Below, piece after piece: positions 44,140-54,406 of a DNA stretch of 64,000 nt. Below the pieces are notes generated by a model. It was not told the origin of the DNA. It did not search any database and was given only the letters and a program-made list of their open reading frames with translations. The DNA is taken from NCBI RefSeq assembly GCF_030816235.1, contig NZ_JAUSXT010000001.1, forward strand, positions 1,860,001-1,924,000, in the 5' to 3' direction. The translations under genes and the position numbers were made by a program. The first letter of the stretch is position 1. The number at the start of each line of letters is the position of its first letter. This stretch comes from Microbacterium sp. W4I4. Lineage in GTDB: Bacteria > Actinomycetota > Actinomycetes > Actinomycetales > Microbacteriaceae.

Positions 44140-44949
44140 TCATGCTCCATCCCATGCGCCGACGATCGCCAGCGCATCCCGTGTCGCCGCGACGTCGTGC
44201 ACGCGCACGGCCCAGGCGCCCGCCCGTGCGGCCAGCGCGCTGGTCACCGCGGTCGCGAGGTCGCGCCGCCGCTGGCTGAGCGGGTCCGGCCCCGACACCT
44301 GGTGCAGGGCATCCGCGAGCAGCCGCTTGCGCGAGGTGCCGATGAGCACCCGGTGGCCGAGGGCCGCGATCTCGTCGAGGCCGCGCAGCACCTCCCAGTT
44401 CTGCTCGCCGGTCTTGGCGAAGCCGATGCCCGGGTCGACGATGATCCGCGAAGGGGCGATGCCGACGGATGCCGCCGCCTGCACCCGCTCGCGCAACTCG
44501 GCGCCGACCTCGCGGGCCGCGCGGGTGTACTGCGCGTGGGCGTACATGTCGTCCGACGGTCCGCGCCAGTGCCCGATCGCGATGTCCGCGCCGAGATCGG
44601 CGACAGCCGACAGCATCCGCTCGTCCGCCAGCCCCCCGGACACGTCGTTGACGATCCGCGCTCCGGCGCGCACGGCCGCGACGGCCGTGTCGGCGTTGAG
44701 CGTGTCGACCGAGACCGGGATGCCGGCATCCGCGAGCGCCTCGATGATCGGCAGCACGCGCGCCTGCTCGACGGACGACTCCACCCGGACGGCGCCCGGG
44801 CGGGTCGACTCTCCGCCGACGTCGATGACGGCGGCGCCCTGCGCGCGCATCAGGTGCGCCTGCGCCAGGGCCCTGTCGGGTTCGGTATAGCGTCCGCCGT
44901 CGCTGAACGAGTCGGGGGTGACGTTGAGGATGCCCCAGATGACGGTCAT
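44140..44949 (-). CDS. folP: Dihydropteroate synthase
   Basis: This 269-residue TIM-barrel enzyme joins p-aminobenzoate to the pterin pyrophosphate and is the target of sulfonamides. Motifs: WGILNVTPDSFSDGG, AAVIDVGGESTRPG, IVNDVSGG, IVDPGIGFAKTGEQN and LIGTSRKRLL. The ATG overlaps the folE stop, and the end carries the ribosome-binding site of folB. Confidence 0.95.
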   Translation of the reverse strand: MTVIWGILNVTPDSFSDGGRYTEPDRALAQAHLMRAQGAAVIDVGGESTRPGAVRVESSVEQARVLPIIEALADAGIPVSVDTLNADTAVAAVRAGARIVNDVSGGLADERMLSAVADLGADIAIGHWRGPSDDMYAHAQYTRAAREVGAELRERVQAAASVGIAPSRIIVDPGIGFAKTGEQNWEVLRGLDEIAALGHRVLIGTSRKRLLADALHQVSGPDPLSQRRRDLATAVTSALAARAGAWAVRVHDVAATRDALAIVGAWDGA

Positions 44950-45584
44950 TCGGGGTTTCCTGACGTGGTCTTCGAGCTGGCCGCATGGGTCCCTGAGCTC
45001 GTCGAAGGGCCGATCAGGGCGATGAGCTCGGTCCTCGCCACCGGGTCGGTGTACACGCCTCGCGCGGCGATGGTGAGGGTGGATGCCACGGGCTGACGCC
45101 CGCCGCGCATCGTCACGCAGCCATGCGAGGCGTCGAGCACCACGAGCACGCCGCGGGTGTCCAGGCCCTCGGCGATGGCATCCGCGATCTGCTCCCCCAG
45201 CCGCTCCTGCACCTGCGGGCGGGCCGCGAGCGTCTCGACGACCTTGACCAGCGCGCCGAGCCCGACGACCTGCTCACCGGGAAGGTAGGCGAGGTGTGCG
45301 ACGCCGGCGAAGGGCAGCAGATGATGTTCGCAGACGGAGCGGAAGCGGATGTCGCGCAGCAGCACCGCGCCCGAGGGGAGCGTGTCGGGTGCGGGGCCGC
45401 GGGAGACGCTGATGGTGCGCTCGAGGTGCACCGCAGGGTCCTCGCCGATCCCGGCGAAGAACTCCGCGTACAGCTCGGCCATCCTGGCCGGCGTCTGCTT
45501 CAGGCCTGGCCGGTCCGGGTCCTCGCCGATCGCGGCGAGCAGTTCACGGGTGAGCTGCTCGACGCGCCCCCTGTCGACGGCCAC
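44946..45584 (-). CDS. folE: GTP cyclohydrolase I
   Basis: The protein has 212 residues from the GTG at 45584, one base after the ftsH stop. It converts GTP to dihydroneopterin triphosphate. Zinc ligands are the Cys and His in SVCEHHLLPFAGVAH and the later Cys in DASHGCVTMRG; GRQPVASTLTIAARG supplies substrate contacts. The family normally ends a few residues after ELIALI. Here about twenty more residues follow (GPSTSSGTHAASSK...), encoded largely by a REP-like repeat at 44987-45011. The tail overlaps the folP start (ATGA). Confidence 0.94.
   Translation of the reverse strand: MAVDRGRVEQLTRELLAAIGEDPDRPGLKQTPARMAELYAEFFAGIGEDPAVHLERTISVSRGPAPDTLPSGAVLLRDIRFRSVCEHHLLPFAGVAHLAYLPGEQVVGLGALVKVVETLAARPQVQERLGEQIADAIAEGLDTRGVLVVLDASHGCVTMRGGRQPVASTLTIAARGVYTDPVARTELIALIGPSTSSGTHAASSKTTSGNPE
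44987..45011. repeat. REP-like repeat copy in the 3' end of folE
   Basis: This 25-base copy of the dispersed element (GGGTCCCTGAGC ... CGAAGGGCC) is translated on the minus strand as PSTSSGT and creates a C-terminal extension of FolE. The same element is found at 13803, 47662 and 52721. Confidence 0.9.
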
Positions 45585-45585
45585 G

Positions 45586-47586
<2,001 letters not shown>

Positions 47587-47645
47587 GATGCGTTCAGCGT
47601 ACCGTTCGGCTGCTAGCGGCCTGCTGTGCGTTCACCGACGGCGTA

Positions 47646-47686
47646 CCCTTCGCCCGCTCAGGGCCCTTCGACAGGCTCAGGGACCC
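47646..47686. repeat. Tandem REP-like repeats between hpt and ftsH
   Basis: Two head-to-tail units, CCCTTCGCCCGCTCAGGG (47646-47663) and CCCTTCGACAGGCTCAGGG (47664-47682), stand just downstream of the hpt stop. The second is a full copy of the dispersed REP-like element in the orientation opposite to 44987 and 52721. Each is a partial palindrome (CCCT ... AGGG). Confidence 0.85.
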
Positions 47687-47690
47687 AGTC

Positions 47691-48242
<552 letters not shown>

Positions 48243-48370
48243 GCCTCGATTTTAGACGGTGCCACCTGGGCATCCGCACGCCCGCCCACCGGCCGCGCGC
48301 ACTTCTGCGCGCTCCGCATCCTCACTACTGTGAGCGAAGGAGCGGGCAGGCGCCCGCGGGGAAGGAAGAC

Positions 48371-48985
48371 ATGGACCTCGACGACATCCTCAAGCAGGTG
48401 CCGATCGGCGACATCGCCGAGAAGTTCGGCGTGAGCCCGGACGTGGCGCGCCAGGCGGTGCAGGAGGGCGGTGCAGCGCTGCTGGGCGGCCTCGCCAAGA
48501 ACGCCGAGACCCCGGAGGGCTCGTCCGCCATCGAGGAGGCGCTGAACCGCCACGGTGGTTTCTCGGGCGCCTCGAAGGTCGACGACGTCGACCAGGCCGA
48601 TGGCGACAAGATCGTCAAGCACGTGTTCGGCGACAAGAAGGGCGAGGTCGTCGAAAGCCTCACCAAGAGCGAGAAGACCGCCGGCGGCATCGACTTCGGC
48701 AAGCTCCTGCCGATCCTCGCTCCGATCATCATGGGCGTGATCGCCAACGCGAAGGGCTCCTCCGGCTCCGGCGGCGGCCTCGGCGGCATCCTCGGCGGAC
48801 TTCTCGGCGGAGGACAGCAGGGTCAGGCGTCCGGCGGCCAGGCCGGTCAGGCGTCCGGCGGCGGGCTCGGCGACATCCTCGGCGGGCTCGGCGGCCTGCT
48901 CGGCGGAGGCTCGACCTCGGGCGCGCAGGGCGGCGGCAACGTGATCGGCGACATCCTGGGCGGGCTCTTCGGCGGCAAGAAGTAG
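48371..48985 (+). CDS. DUF937 / YidB-like protein with a Gly-rich C-terminus
   Basis: This 204-residue protein starts at ATG 48371, preceded by GGAAGGA. Residues about 1-125 match DUF937: DDILKQVPIGDIAEKFGVSPDVARQAVQEGGAALLGGLAKNA and VFGDKKGEVVESLTKS, with a hydrophobic LLPILAPIIMGVIAN segment. The rest is Gly/Gln/Ser-rich repeats (GGGLGGILGGLLGGG). Family function is unknown; YidB proteins are abundant in many proteomes. It is on the plus strand, opposite to hpt and tilS, thus an insertion in the usual block. Confidence 0.82.
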   Translation: MDLDDILKQVPIGDIAEKFGVSPDVARQAVQEGGAALLGGLAKNAETPEGSSAIEEALNRHGGFSGASKVDDVDQADGDKIVKHVFGDKKGEVVESLTKSEKTAGGIDFGKLLPILAPIIMGVIANAKGSSGSGGGLGGILGGLLGGGQQGQASGGQAGQASGGGLGDILGGLGGLLGGGSTSGAQGGGNVIGDILGGLFGGKK

Positions 48986-48996
48986 TTCGCAGCCCT

Positions 48997-49055
48997 TTCG
49001 CGGGGCTCAGCTGGCCGCCTCATCCACTCGGATGCGACCAGATGGGCCCCGCGAA
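48997..49055. terminator. Inverted repeat between convergent DUF937 and tilS genes
   Basis: TTCGCGGGGC (48997-49006) and GCCCCGCGAA (49046-49055) are exact complements around a 39-base loop. It fills the 90-base gap between two converging stops and may serve as a bidirectional terminator, though the loop is long and there is no T-tract. Confidence 0.5.
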
Positions 49056-49075
49056 TCGGCATCCGGGCGCGAGGC

Positions 49076-50068
49076 TCAGCCGCGCGCGGTGAACACGATC
49101 CGGCCGCCTGCGCGTCGCGCGGTGCAGCCGGGGAGATCGATGGGGCCCTGGCCCGACCAGTCGGTCACCAGGCGCGCGACCTCGACGGTCTGCACGCGGG
49201 TGAGGCCGACGCCGAATTCGCTGTCCACGACGAGTCGGATGATGCGATTGCGCAGCGCCGCCGGATTCGCGGCGAGCGCGGCGACGCTGACGGAGATGCC
49301 GGCCTCGGCATGCTCGACGATGTCCTCGATGGTCTCGTGGATCATCTCGTCGAACGCCTCGGCATCCTCGCGCAGCTGCTCGGCGGTGCGGGCGAGGGCC
49401 TCGGCGATGCCGGGCCCGAGCTCGTCCTCGAAAATCGGCAGCACTCGCTCGCGGGCGCGCACACGGGCGAAGCGCGGGTCGAGGTTGTGGGGGTCATCCC
49501 AGAATTCGAGAGCGGATGCCGCGCAGCACGCCCGCGTGGTGGCGCGCTTCACGCCGAGCAGGGGACGCAGCCACAGCATCCCGTCCTCGTCCTCGCGCAC
49601 CGGCGCCATGCCCTGCAGGCTCGCCGCCCCCGAGCCTCGGGCGAGGCCCAGCAGCACGGTCTCGGCCTGATCGTCGAGGGTGTGCCCGAGCAGCACGGCC
49701 CCGGCGCGCACCTCGACGGCGCAGCGTCGCAGCGCGTCGTAGCGGGCGGCGCGGGCCGCCGCTTCGAGACCGTCCGGATGCCGCAGGTCGACATCGACGG
49801 TCAGCACGCGGGCATCCGCGCCGACCGCCCGCGCCTGCGCTGCGGCGCGCTCGGCGACGGCATCCGATCCGGCCTGCAGACCGTGATCGACGATCGCGGC
49901 CGTCACAGACGCCCCGATCTTCGCCGCCTCGAAGACGGCGGCCGCGGTCAGTGCAAGCGAGTCGGCGCCCCCCGACAACGCGACCACGACACGTCCGCCG
50001 GCGTGCGGGGCGAGAGCCGCGCGCACGGCGCGACGGACTTCAGCGATGGCGGGATCCAGGGATGGCAC
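49076..50068 (-). CDS. tilS: tRNA(Ile)-lysidine synthetase
   Basis: The protein has 330 residues from GTG 50068; the longer frame upstream would run into the ppa promoter region. The PP-loop ATP-binding motif SGGADS is at residues 32-37, followed by AAIVDHGLQAGSD and LLGHTLDDQAETVLLGLARGSG, then MAPVREDEDGMLWLRPLLGVKR. It modifies the wobble cytidine of the minor tRNA-Ile with lysine so that AUA is read as Ile. Essential in most bacteria. It diverges from ppa. Confidence 0.92.
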   Translation of the reverse strand: MPSLDPAIAEVRRAVRAALAPHAGGRVVVALSGGADSLALTAAAVFEAAKIGASVTAAIVDHGLQAGSDAVAERAAAQARAVGADARVLTVDVDLRHPDGLEAAARAARYDALRRCAVEVRAGAVLLGHTLDDQAETVLLGLARGSGAASLQGMAPVREDEDGMLWLRPLLGVKRATTRACCAASALEFWDDPHNLDPRFARVRARERVLPIFEDELGPGIAEALARTAEQLREDAEAFDEMIHETIEDIVEHAEAGISVSVAALAANPAALRNRIIRLVVDSEFGVGLTRVQTVEVARLVTDWSGQGPIDLPGCTARRAGGRIVFTARG

Positions 50069-50168
50069 TCCTCCACGGTACGGGCATGTCCGCGTCGACA
50101 CGACGCTCACCGCGCGCGAGTAGGCTTGTTCCGGCATCCCAACCCGATATCTCCCGAGGAGCACACGC

Positions 50169-50660
50169 ATGGGCGCACACGACGCCGTCATCGAGATCCC
50201 GCGCGGCAGCCGCGTGAAGTACGAGGTCGACCACGAGACCGGTCGCGTCCACCTGGACCGCGTGCTGTACACGACCTTCGGCTACCCGGCGGACTACGGC
50301 TACTTCGACAACACGCTCGGCGAGGACGGCGACCCGCTGGACGTGCTCGTGCTGCTCGACCACGCCATCTACCCCGGCGTCGTGGTGAGCGTGCGCCCCG
50401 TGGCCGTGCTCAAGATGAGCGACGAGGCCGGCGGCGACGACAAGCTCGTGGCCGTGCTGTCGAAGGACCCGCGCTGGGAGCACATCCAGGACATCGACGA
50501 CCTGGCCGAGTACACCAAGAAGGAGATCGCGCACTTCTTCGAGCACTACAAGGACCTCGAGCCCAACAAGTGGGTCAAGGTCGACGAGTGGGGCAATGCG
50601 GCTGAGGCTCAGCGCATCCTCGACGAGGCGATCGCGCGCTTCGGCACCGAGGGGCACTGA
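50169..50660 (+). CDS. ppa: Inorganic pyrophosphatase
   Basis: This 163-residue soluble family I enzyme hydrolyses pyrophosphate and pulls biosynthetic reactions forward. The signature DGDPLDVLVL contains the metal-binding Asp residues; FGYPADYGYFDNTLGEDG precedes it, and HFFEHYKDLEPNKWVKVDEWG closes the active site. GAGGAG precedes the ATG. It is followed by a very strong terminator hairpin. Confidence 0.96.
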   Translation: MGAHDAVIEIPRGSRVKYEVDHETGRVHLDRVLYTTFGYPADYGYFDNTLGEDGDPLDVLVLLDHAIYPGVVVSVRPVAVLKMSDEAGGDDKLVAVLSKDPRWEHIQDIDDLAEYTKKEIAHFFEHYKDLEPNKWVKVDEWGNAAEAQRILDEAIARFGTEGH

Positions 50661-50673
50661 CCTTCACGGACTG

Positions 50674-50713
50674 AATGACGAAACCCCCGGTTCGCACCGG
50701 GGGTTTCGTCATT
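50674..50713. terminator. Strong bidirectional terminator between ppa and the M23 gene
   Basis: Perfect 18-bp arms (50674-50691 and 50696-50713; AATGACGAAACCCCCGGT) enclose a TCGC tetraloop. The stem base ends in TTCGTCATT on one strand and the mirror on the other, so it can stop transcription from both converging genes. Confidence 0.93.
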
Positions 50714-50730
50714 CTGCGGGGCAGCGGATG

Positions 50731-52110
50731 CTAGAGAGCTCCGCGCGCCTGCAGGAAGGTGTAGGGGTTGGTCGTGCTGCCGTTGAGGTAGACCTCGAAG
50801 TGCAGGTGGCAGCCCTGGGATGCACCTGTGTTGCCGGCGTAGGCGATCACCTGTCCGGCGCTGACCTGCTGACCGTGCGAGACGGCGTAGCGGGCGATGT
50901 GCCCGTAGCCGGTCGCGACGCCGCCGCCGTGCTGGATGCGGATGTAGTTGCCGTAGCCGCCGTTGTAGAACGCGGCGTCGACGCGGCCGGAGTGAGCGGC
51001 GTAGATCGCTGCACCGCATCCGTTGGCGAAGTCCAGACCGCGGTGGAACGTCGAGCGCCACACGCCGTTGCTGAACACCGGAGGCCGGGAGCCGTAGCCC
51101 GAGGAGATCCGTCCGCCGTGCGGGCGGCGCCAGGCTCCGGAGCCGCTGCCGCCGGTTCCTCCGCCGCCACCGCCTCCGCCGCTGTTGTGATTCTTCGCGG
51201 CTTCCTCGGCTTCGCGGCGGCGCCGCTCCTCCTCCGCCTTGCGGCGACGCTCCTCTTCGGCCTTGCGCTTGCGCTCGCCCTCCTCGTACCCGGCGACCGT
51301 GGCGGCCGTGGTGTCCTTGAGGGCTGCGAGCTGCGCCTGGAGAGTGGTGAGGTTGTTCTGCTTCTCGTCGAGAGCGGCCTGCGCGGCGTCGGCTGCCGCC
51401 TGCGCCTGGACCATCTTCTCTTCGGCGACCTTCTGCAGGCGGTCGCGCTCGTCACGCGCACGCTTGGCCTGGTCGCTGAGGGACTGCGCCGAGTCGCGAG
51501 CGGCGGATGCCTTCTCTGCGACCGTGCTGCTGTATTCGAGCAGCTGGTCCATGCTGCCCAGGCGCGAGAGCAGATCGTCAGCGCCCTGGGATGAGCCGGA
51601 GAGGAAGACCTCGAGAGCGGCCTGGTCGCCGCCGTTGCGGTAGAGCTGCGTGGCGACCTGCCCGGCCTGGCGCGAGCTCTCGTCGGCGATCTTCGCCTGC
51701 TCGTCTGCTTGTTCCTGCCGCAGGTCGGCCTTGTCTGCGGCTTCGAAGTACGCCTGCTGGGCGACGTAGTACTCGTCGCCGGCCTTGCGCGCGGCGGCCT
51801 CGGCCGCGGCGGCGCGCTGGGTGAGAGAGGCGATGAGGTTCTGGATGCGGGTGATCTCGGTGCCCTTGGCGGCCTCGTTGGCCTTCGCGCGCTTGACGTC
51901 ATCCCAGCTGGGATAGTCGGCGGCGTGGGCGACCTGTGCGCCGGCGGAGATGCCGAATGCGGTGAGACCCAGGGCGCTCATCGCTCCCACGGCGAACGCG
52001 CCGCGGCGGGTCACTTTGGAGGACGGCCAGAAGGCACGCTGCTCGTCGGGCGACGGAGCACAGCCGCAATCGTCGGATGCTATGGCATCCGCCTTGAGAT
52101 GGTCGTTCAC
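50731..52110 (-). CDS. Secreted M23 peptidase (NlpD/EnvC-like) with coiled coil
   Basis: The protein has 459 residues from GTG 52110 (GGAAGG six bases before). The N-terminal region carries a twin-arginine-like KVTRRGAFAVGAMSALGLTAFGI, suggesting Tat export, with cleavage after AHA. Residues about 70-310 are a long coiled coil rich in Ala/Glu/Gln/Arg. A Gly linker follows, then residues about 345-455 form a LytM/M23 domain with ligands in HRGLDF and the catalytic HLHFE. The family cuts peptidoglycan cross-bridges or activates amidases during division. It would act in the cell wall. A structured 210-base leader lies upstream. Confidence 0.9.
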   Translation of the reverse strand: MNDHLKADAIASDDCGCAPSPDEQRAFWPSSKVTRRGAFAVGAMSALGLTAFGISAGAQVAHAADYPSWDDVKRAKANEAAKGTEITRIQNLIASLTQRAAAAEAAARKAGDEYYVAQQAYFEAADKADLRQEQADEQAKIADESSRQAGQVATQLYRNGGDQAALEVFLSGSSQGADDLLSRLGSMDQLLEYSSTVAEKASAARDSAQSLSDQAKRARDERDRLQKVAEEKMVQAQAAADAAQAALDEKQNNLTTLQAQLAALKDTTAATVAGYEEGERKRKAEEERRRKAEEERRRREAEEAAKNHNSGGGGGGGGTGGSGSGAWRRPHGGRISSGYGSRPPVFSNGVWRSTFHRGLDFANGCGAAIYAAHSGRVDAAFYNGGYGNYIRIQHGGGVATGYGHIARYAVSHGQQVSAGQVIAYAGNTGASQGCHLHFEVYLNGSTTNPYTFLQARGAL

Positions 52111-52320
52111 ACGGACCCTTCCGCCGGTTTCACAAGTGCCACACTAACAACATTCGTCACATCCGCAACAGATGACCCCTCCGTCTTCGGGCACAGGGGG
52201 TACAGCCATCGTCCTCCCGAAACGCCCGGGAAGGAAGAAGACCCGCCCTCGATTTCGTTTTTCGCGGAGATCTCCCTTATGCTTGAGCGTCGGCAAGGGA
52301 AACCCCCAGGGAGTCTCTGC
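52111..52320 (-). promoter_or_regulatory. Structured leader of the M23 gene and divergent tRNA promoter
   Basis: Read toward the M23 gene, the 210-base region contains three hairpin-forming segments: CCCTTGCC...AAGGG around 52265-52300, CCTTCCCGGG...CGGGAGG around 52212-52236, and CCCCCTGTGCC...GGAGGGG around 52174-52200. It could be a regulatory leader. On the plus strand a -10-like TATGCT (52278-52283) with a weak TTCGTT 18 bases upstream (52254-52259) is a candidate tRNA-Glu promoter. I could not match the leader to a known riboswitch. Confidence 0.4.
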
Positions 52321-52393
52321 GGCCCCATCGTTTAGCGGCCTAGGACGCCGCCCTTTCACGGCGGTAGCACGGGTTCGAATCCCGTTGGGGTCA
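52321..52393 (+). tRNA. tRNA-Glu (anticodon UUC)
   Basis: The 73 bases form a full cloverleaf: acceptor GGCCCCA/TGGGGTC, D-stem GTTT/GGAC, anticodon loop CTTTCAC with TTC, and T-arm ACGGG-TTCGAAT-CCCGT. Discriminator A; CCA is not encoded. It is the first of three tRNA genes. Confidence 0.96.
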
Positions 52394-52420
52394 CTCTTAC
52401 CGATACAATTTAAAAATCAT

Positions 52421-52494
52421 GGCCCTGTAGCGCAGTTGGTTAGCGTGCCGCCCTGTCACGGCGGAGGTCGCGGGTTCAAGTCCCGTCAGGGTCG
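52421..52494 (+). tRNA. tRNA-Asp (anticodon GUC)
   Basis: The 74 bases have acceptor GGCCCTG/CAGGGTC, anticodon loop CTGTCAC with GTC, and T-loop TTCAAGT. Discriminator G; CCA is not encoded. The spacer to tRNA-Glu is 27 bases and AT-rich (ATACAATTTAAAAATCAT). Confidence 0.96.
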
Positions 52495-52505
52495 CTCTGA
52501 ACGAT

Positions 52506-52527
52506 GAGCCTTCTTTCGAGGAGGCTC
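52506..52527 (+). terminator. Short hairpin after tRNA-Asp
   Basis: GAGCCTTC pairs with GAGGCTC (one wobble) around a six-base loop, 12 bases after tRNA-Asp, followed by TTCG. It is probably a processing or termination hairpin between tRNA-Asp and tRNA-Phe. Confidence 0.65.
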
Positions 52528-52561
52528 TTCGTCTAGGACGCGACAGGCTCGCCGGTCGCGC

Positions 52562-52634
52562 GGCTCTGTAGCTCAGTTGGTAGAGCGTTCGACTGAAAAT
52601 CGAGAGGTCACGGGATCGACGCCCGTCGGAGCCA
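52562..52634 (+). tRNA. tRNA-Phe (anticodon GAA)
   Basis: The 73 bases have acceptor GGCTCTG/CGGAGCC, D-arm GCTC/GAGC, and anticodon loop CTGAAAA with GAA. The T-arm reads ACGGG-ATCGACG-CCCGT, so the usual T at position 54 is A. This is an unusual T-loop, but the stem pairs perfectly. Discriminator A; no encoded CCA. Confidence 0.93.
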
Positions 52635-52661
52635 CACGGATGATCATTACAATCATCCCAG

Positions 52662-52696
52662 AAACCCTCGCCTAGCTTCTACATGGCGGGGGTTTT
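52662..52696 (+). terminator. Intrinsic terminator of the tRNA operon
   Basis: AAACCCTCGCC (52662-52672) pairs with GGCGGGGGTTT (52685-52695) with one wobble around a 12-base loop. It ends in TTTT, a good intrinsic terminator. A small 7-bp hairpin (GGATGAT/ATCATCC, 52638-52658) lies between it and tRNA-Phe. Confidence 0.9.
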
Positions 52697-52720
52697 GCTT
52701 TGCCCTGGTGCTGCAGATCT

Positions 52721-52745
52721 GGGTCCCTGAGCCTGTCGAAGGGCC
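52721..52745. repeat. REP-like repeat copy downstream of the tRNA operon
   Basis: This 25-base copy of GGGTCCCTGAGC ... CGAAGGGCC is followed at once by TGGTCGTTGAGCGTGACGAAACG, which resembles a second short repeat type (GTTGAG ... CGAAAC). It lies between the terminator and the end of hipA, in a 174-base region with no gene. Confidence 0.88.
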
Positions 52746-52808
52746 TGGTCGTTGAGCGTGACGAAACGCGCTACCCAAGAGGTCTGTGCCGGTGGATCCA
52801 TCCCTCGG

Positions 52809-54089
52809 TCATGAGTGCGCCTCGCCCATGAGTGCGCGCCTGGCTCTGCGTATTGCATCCACGCCGGCAGCGAAGGAGTCCACGAACCGCAACAGTGCCG
52901 CGCTCTTCACGCCATTGCCAGTGGCGACGTCGCGCCAGGAGTGCAGCGCATCCTCGATGCGCTGCAGTTCGCTGTCCGCATCCTCGACGCTGAGCCGGCA
53001 CGCTACCGCGAGTTCGCGCAGTCCATCGGCTGCGGTGCGCACATCGTCTGAGCCTGCGACGGAGGTCTGCCGGACCTTCGCCTCGGGAGTGGGGTTGATG
53101 TCGAAGGCGGGGCTCAGCACCCATCCACCACGGTGCCGGAGGAAGCCATGGTTGCGGAGGTGGTCATCGGTGTTGTTCAGTCCGACGCTGAGAGCAGCCC
53201 TGCGAAACAGCTCTCGCGCATCGTCGCTGGCACGGGCGCTCACCTCGGGAAGATGCTCAGCGATATCGACGTAGTCAGCCCTCTCGCCGTCGCGACGCTC
53301 GAGCATCGTCATGGCACTGATGTAGCCGATCCGGCGCGCATCGTGAGTCCTGTCGAATCGCTCCAACAGCAGGACATGCCTGCCTCCGACGCGGGTGAGC
53401 GTGTGCCGGGCGGCATTGATGCCCGCCGCAGAAGCGAGATCGAGGGCAGTCGCTTCCCAGGCCATGACGTCCCATTGATCCTCGTGATGCGGGAACTTCG
53501 CGATCAGCTGGCGATCATCCTCTCCGACCACAGACGCCTTGGGTCGAGCCCCGCCCAGCGAGCCCGTACCGGCCGACAGCAGCGCTTTCACAGCGTCGAA
53601 GTCATCGTCGTCGCCGTCCTGCGAGACGGCGTCAGAGGCGCGCAGGAGTCGGGGCAGGCTCAGCAGCTTCGGTACGCCGTGTCCGGCGCCGAGGAACACC
53701 GGGTCATCGTCCGTGCGGAAGCGCAGAGCACCCTGCCGGGTCGCATCGCTGACGCCGGCAAGGAAGTCGGCGTCGTCGAGCGCGCGCGGACGCCGCGATT
53801 CGTCGAGTGCTGCCGCGCGCTCGCGCGCCGCGATGAGGCGGCGGCCCCAGCGATCCGGGGCGCTGTCGCTGAACGCCCCCGGGAGTCCGGCGAAGACTTG
53901 CTGACTTCCGGAGACGAGGTCCAGCGCCGGGTCCAGAGCATAAGCACGCGGATGCGCAAGATACGAAGACTCGTACTGGAAGGTCGAGGATGCCAGTTCG
54001 CCACGGCTTCGGTGCAGGTGCACGCGTCCGGCGAAGAGGCTCTCGCCCTCGACGTCCACGTGCACCTGGAGAGTGTCGGGATGGATCAT
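52809..54089 (-). CDS. hipA: HipA-family serine/threonine kinase toxin
   Basis: This 426-residue protein has the HipA N-domain (LPGAFSDSAPDRWGRRLI) and the kinase core. The Gly-rich GTGSLGGARPKASVV contains the ATP-binding Lys region; LLLERFDR and the catalytic GLNNTDDHLRNHGFL follow, with metal-binding SPAFDINP after it. HipA phosphorylates a translation factor (GltX in E. coli) and causes dormancy; its target here is unknown. The ATG overlaps the antitoxin stop (ATGA). The locus stands between the tRNA-Phe operon and a MerR gene, a common acquisition site. Confidence 0.9.
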   Translation of the reverse strand: MIHPDTLQVHVDVEGESLFAGRVHLHRSRGELASSTFQYESSYLAHPRAYALDPALDLVSGSQQVFAGLPGAFSDSAPDRWGRRLIAARERAAALDESRRPRALDDADFLAGVSDATRQGALRFRTDDDPVFLGAGHGVPKLLSLPRLLRASDAVSQDGDDDDFDAVKALLSAGTGSLGGARPKASVVGEDDRQLIAKFPHHEDQWDVMAWEATALDLASAAGINAARHTLTRVGGRHVLLLERFDRTHDARRIGYISAMTMLERRDGERADYVDIAEHLPEVSARASDDARELFRRAALSVGLNNTDDHLRNHGFLRHRGGWVLSPAFDINPTPEAKVRQTSVAGSDDVRTAADGLRELAVACRLSVEDADSELQRIEDALHSWRDVATGNGVKSAALLRFVDSFAAGVDAIRRARRALMGEAHS

Positions 54090-54382
54090 CGCACGCGTTT
54101 CCTCTCCAGGAGTCCGGCGCGGGCGCGGCCCAGATCAGTCTTCAAGGGGTCGAGGGACTCGGCGATCGTGTCGAGAATCCCGAGGGCACGCGCGACGCGC
54201 AGCACGACATGGAACGCGACGGAGGGATCGCCGTGCTCGAGCTTGCGGAGCGTGGTGCGGGAGATGTCGGCGCGGTCTGCGACCTGCGTGGTCGTCAGCC
54301 CGAGGATCTTCCGCCAGCCGGCGAAGTGTTCGCCCATCTCAGTGGCGGCGCGGGCGACCTTCAATGGCAGATCGTCCGGCAT
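54086..54382 (-). CDS. hipB: HipB-like XRE antitoxin
   Basis: This 98-residue protein starts at ATG 54382, with AGGAGA five bases upstream; an in-frame ATG at 54418 lacks this site. The HTH is at about residues 27-80: GWRKILGLTTTQVADRADISRTTLRKLEHGDPSVAFHVVLRVARALG. It would bind the operon promoter and neutralise HipA. The C-terminal tail is basic (GLLERKRVR). The order antitoxin then toxin with a four-base overlap is typical. Confidence 0.86.
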   Translation of the reverse strand: MPDDLPLKVARAATEMGEHFAGWRKILGLTTTQVADRADISRTTLRKLEHGDPSVAFHVVLRVARALGILDTIAESLDPLKTDLGRARAGLLERKRVR

Positions 54383-54406
54383 GGCTGTCTCCTCATCTGA
54401 CGTAAT

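Noticed and set aside
52111..52320. c-di-AMP (ydaO) riboswitch upstream of the M23 gene
   Set aside because: The characteristic GGGTGAA and CTAACC-like conserved words are missing; only generic hairpins are seen.
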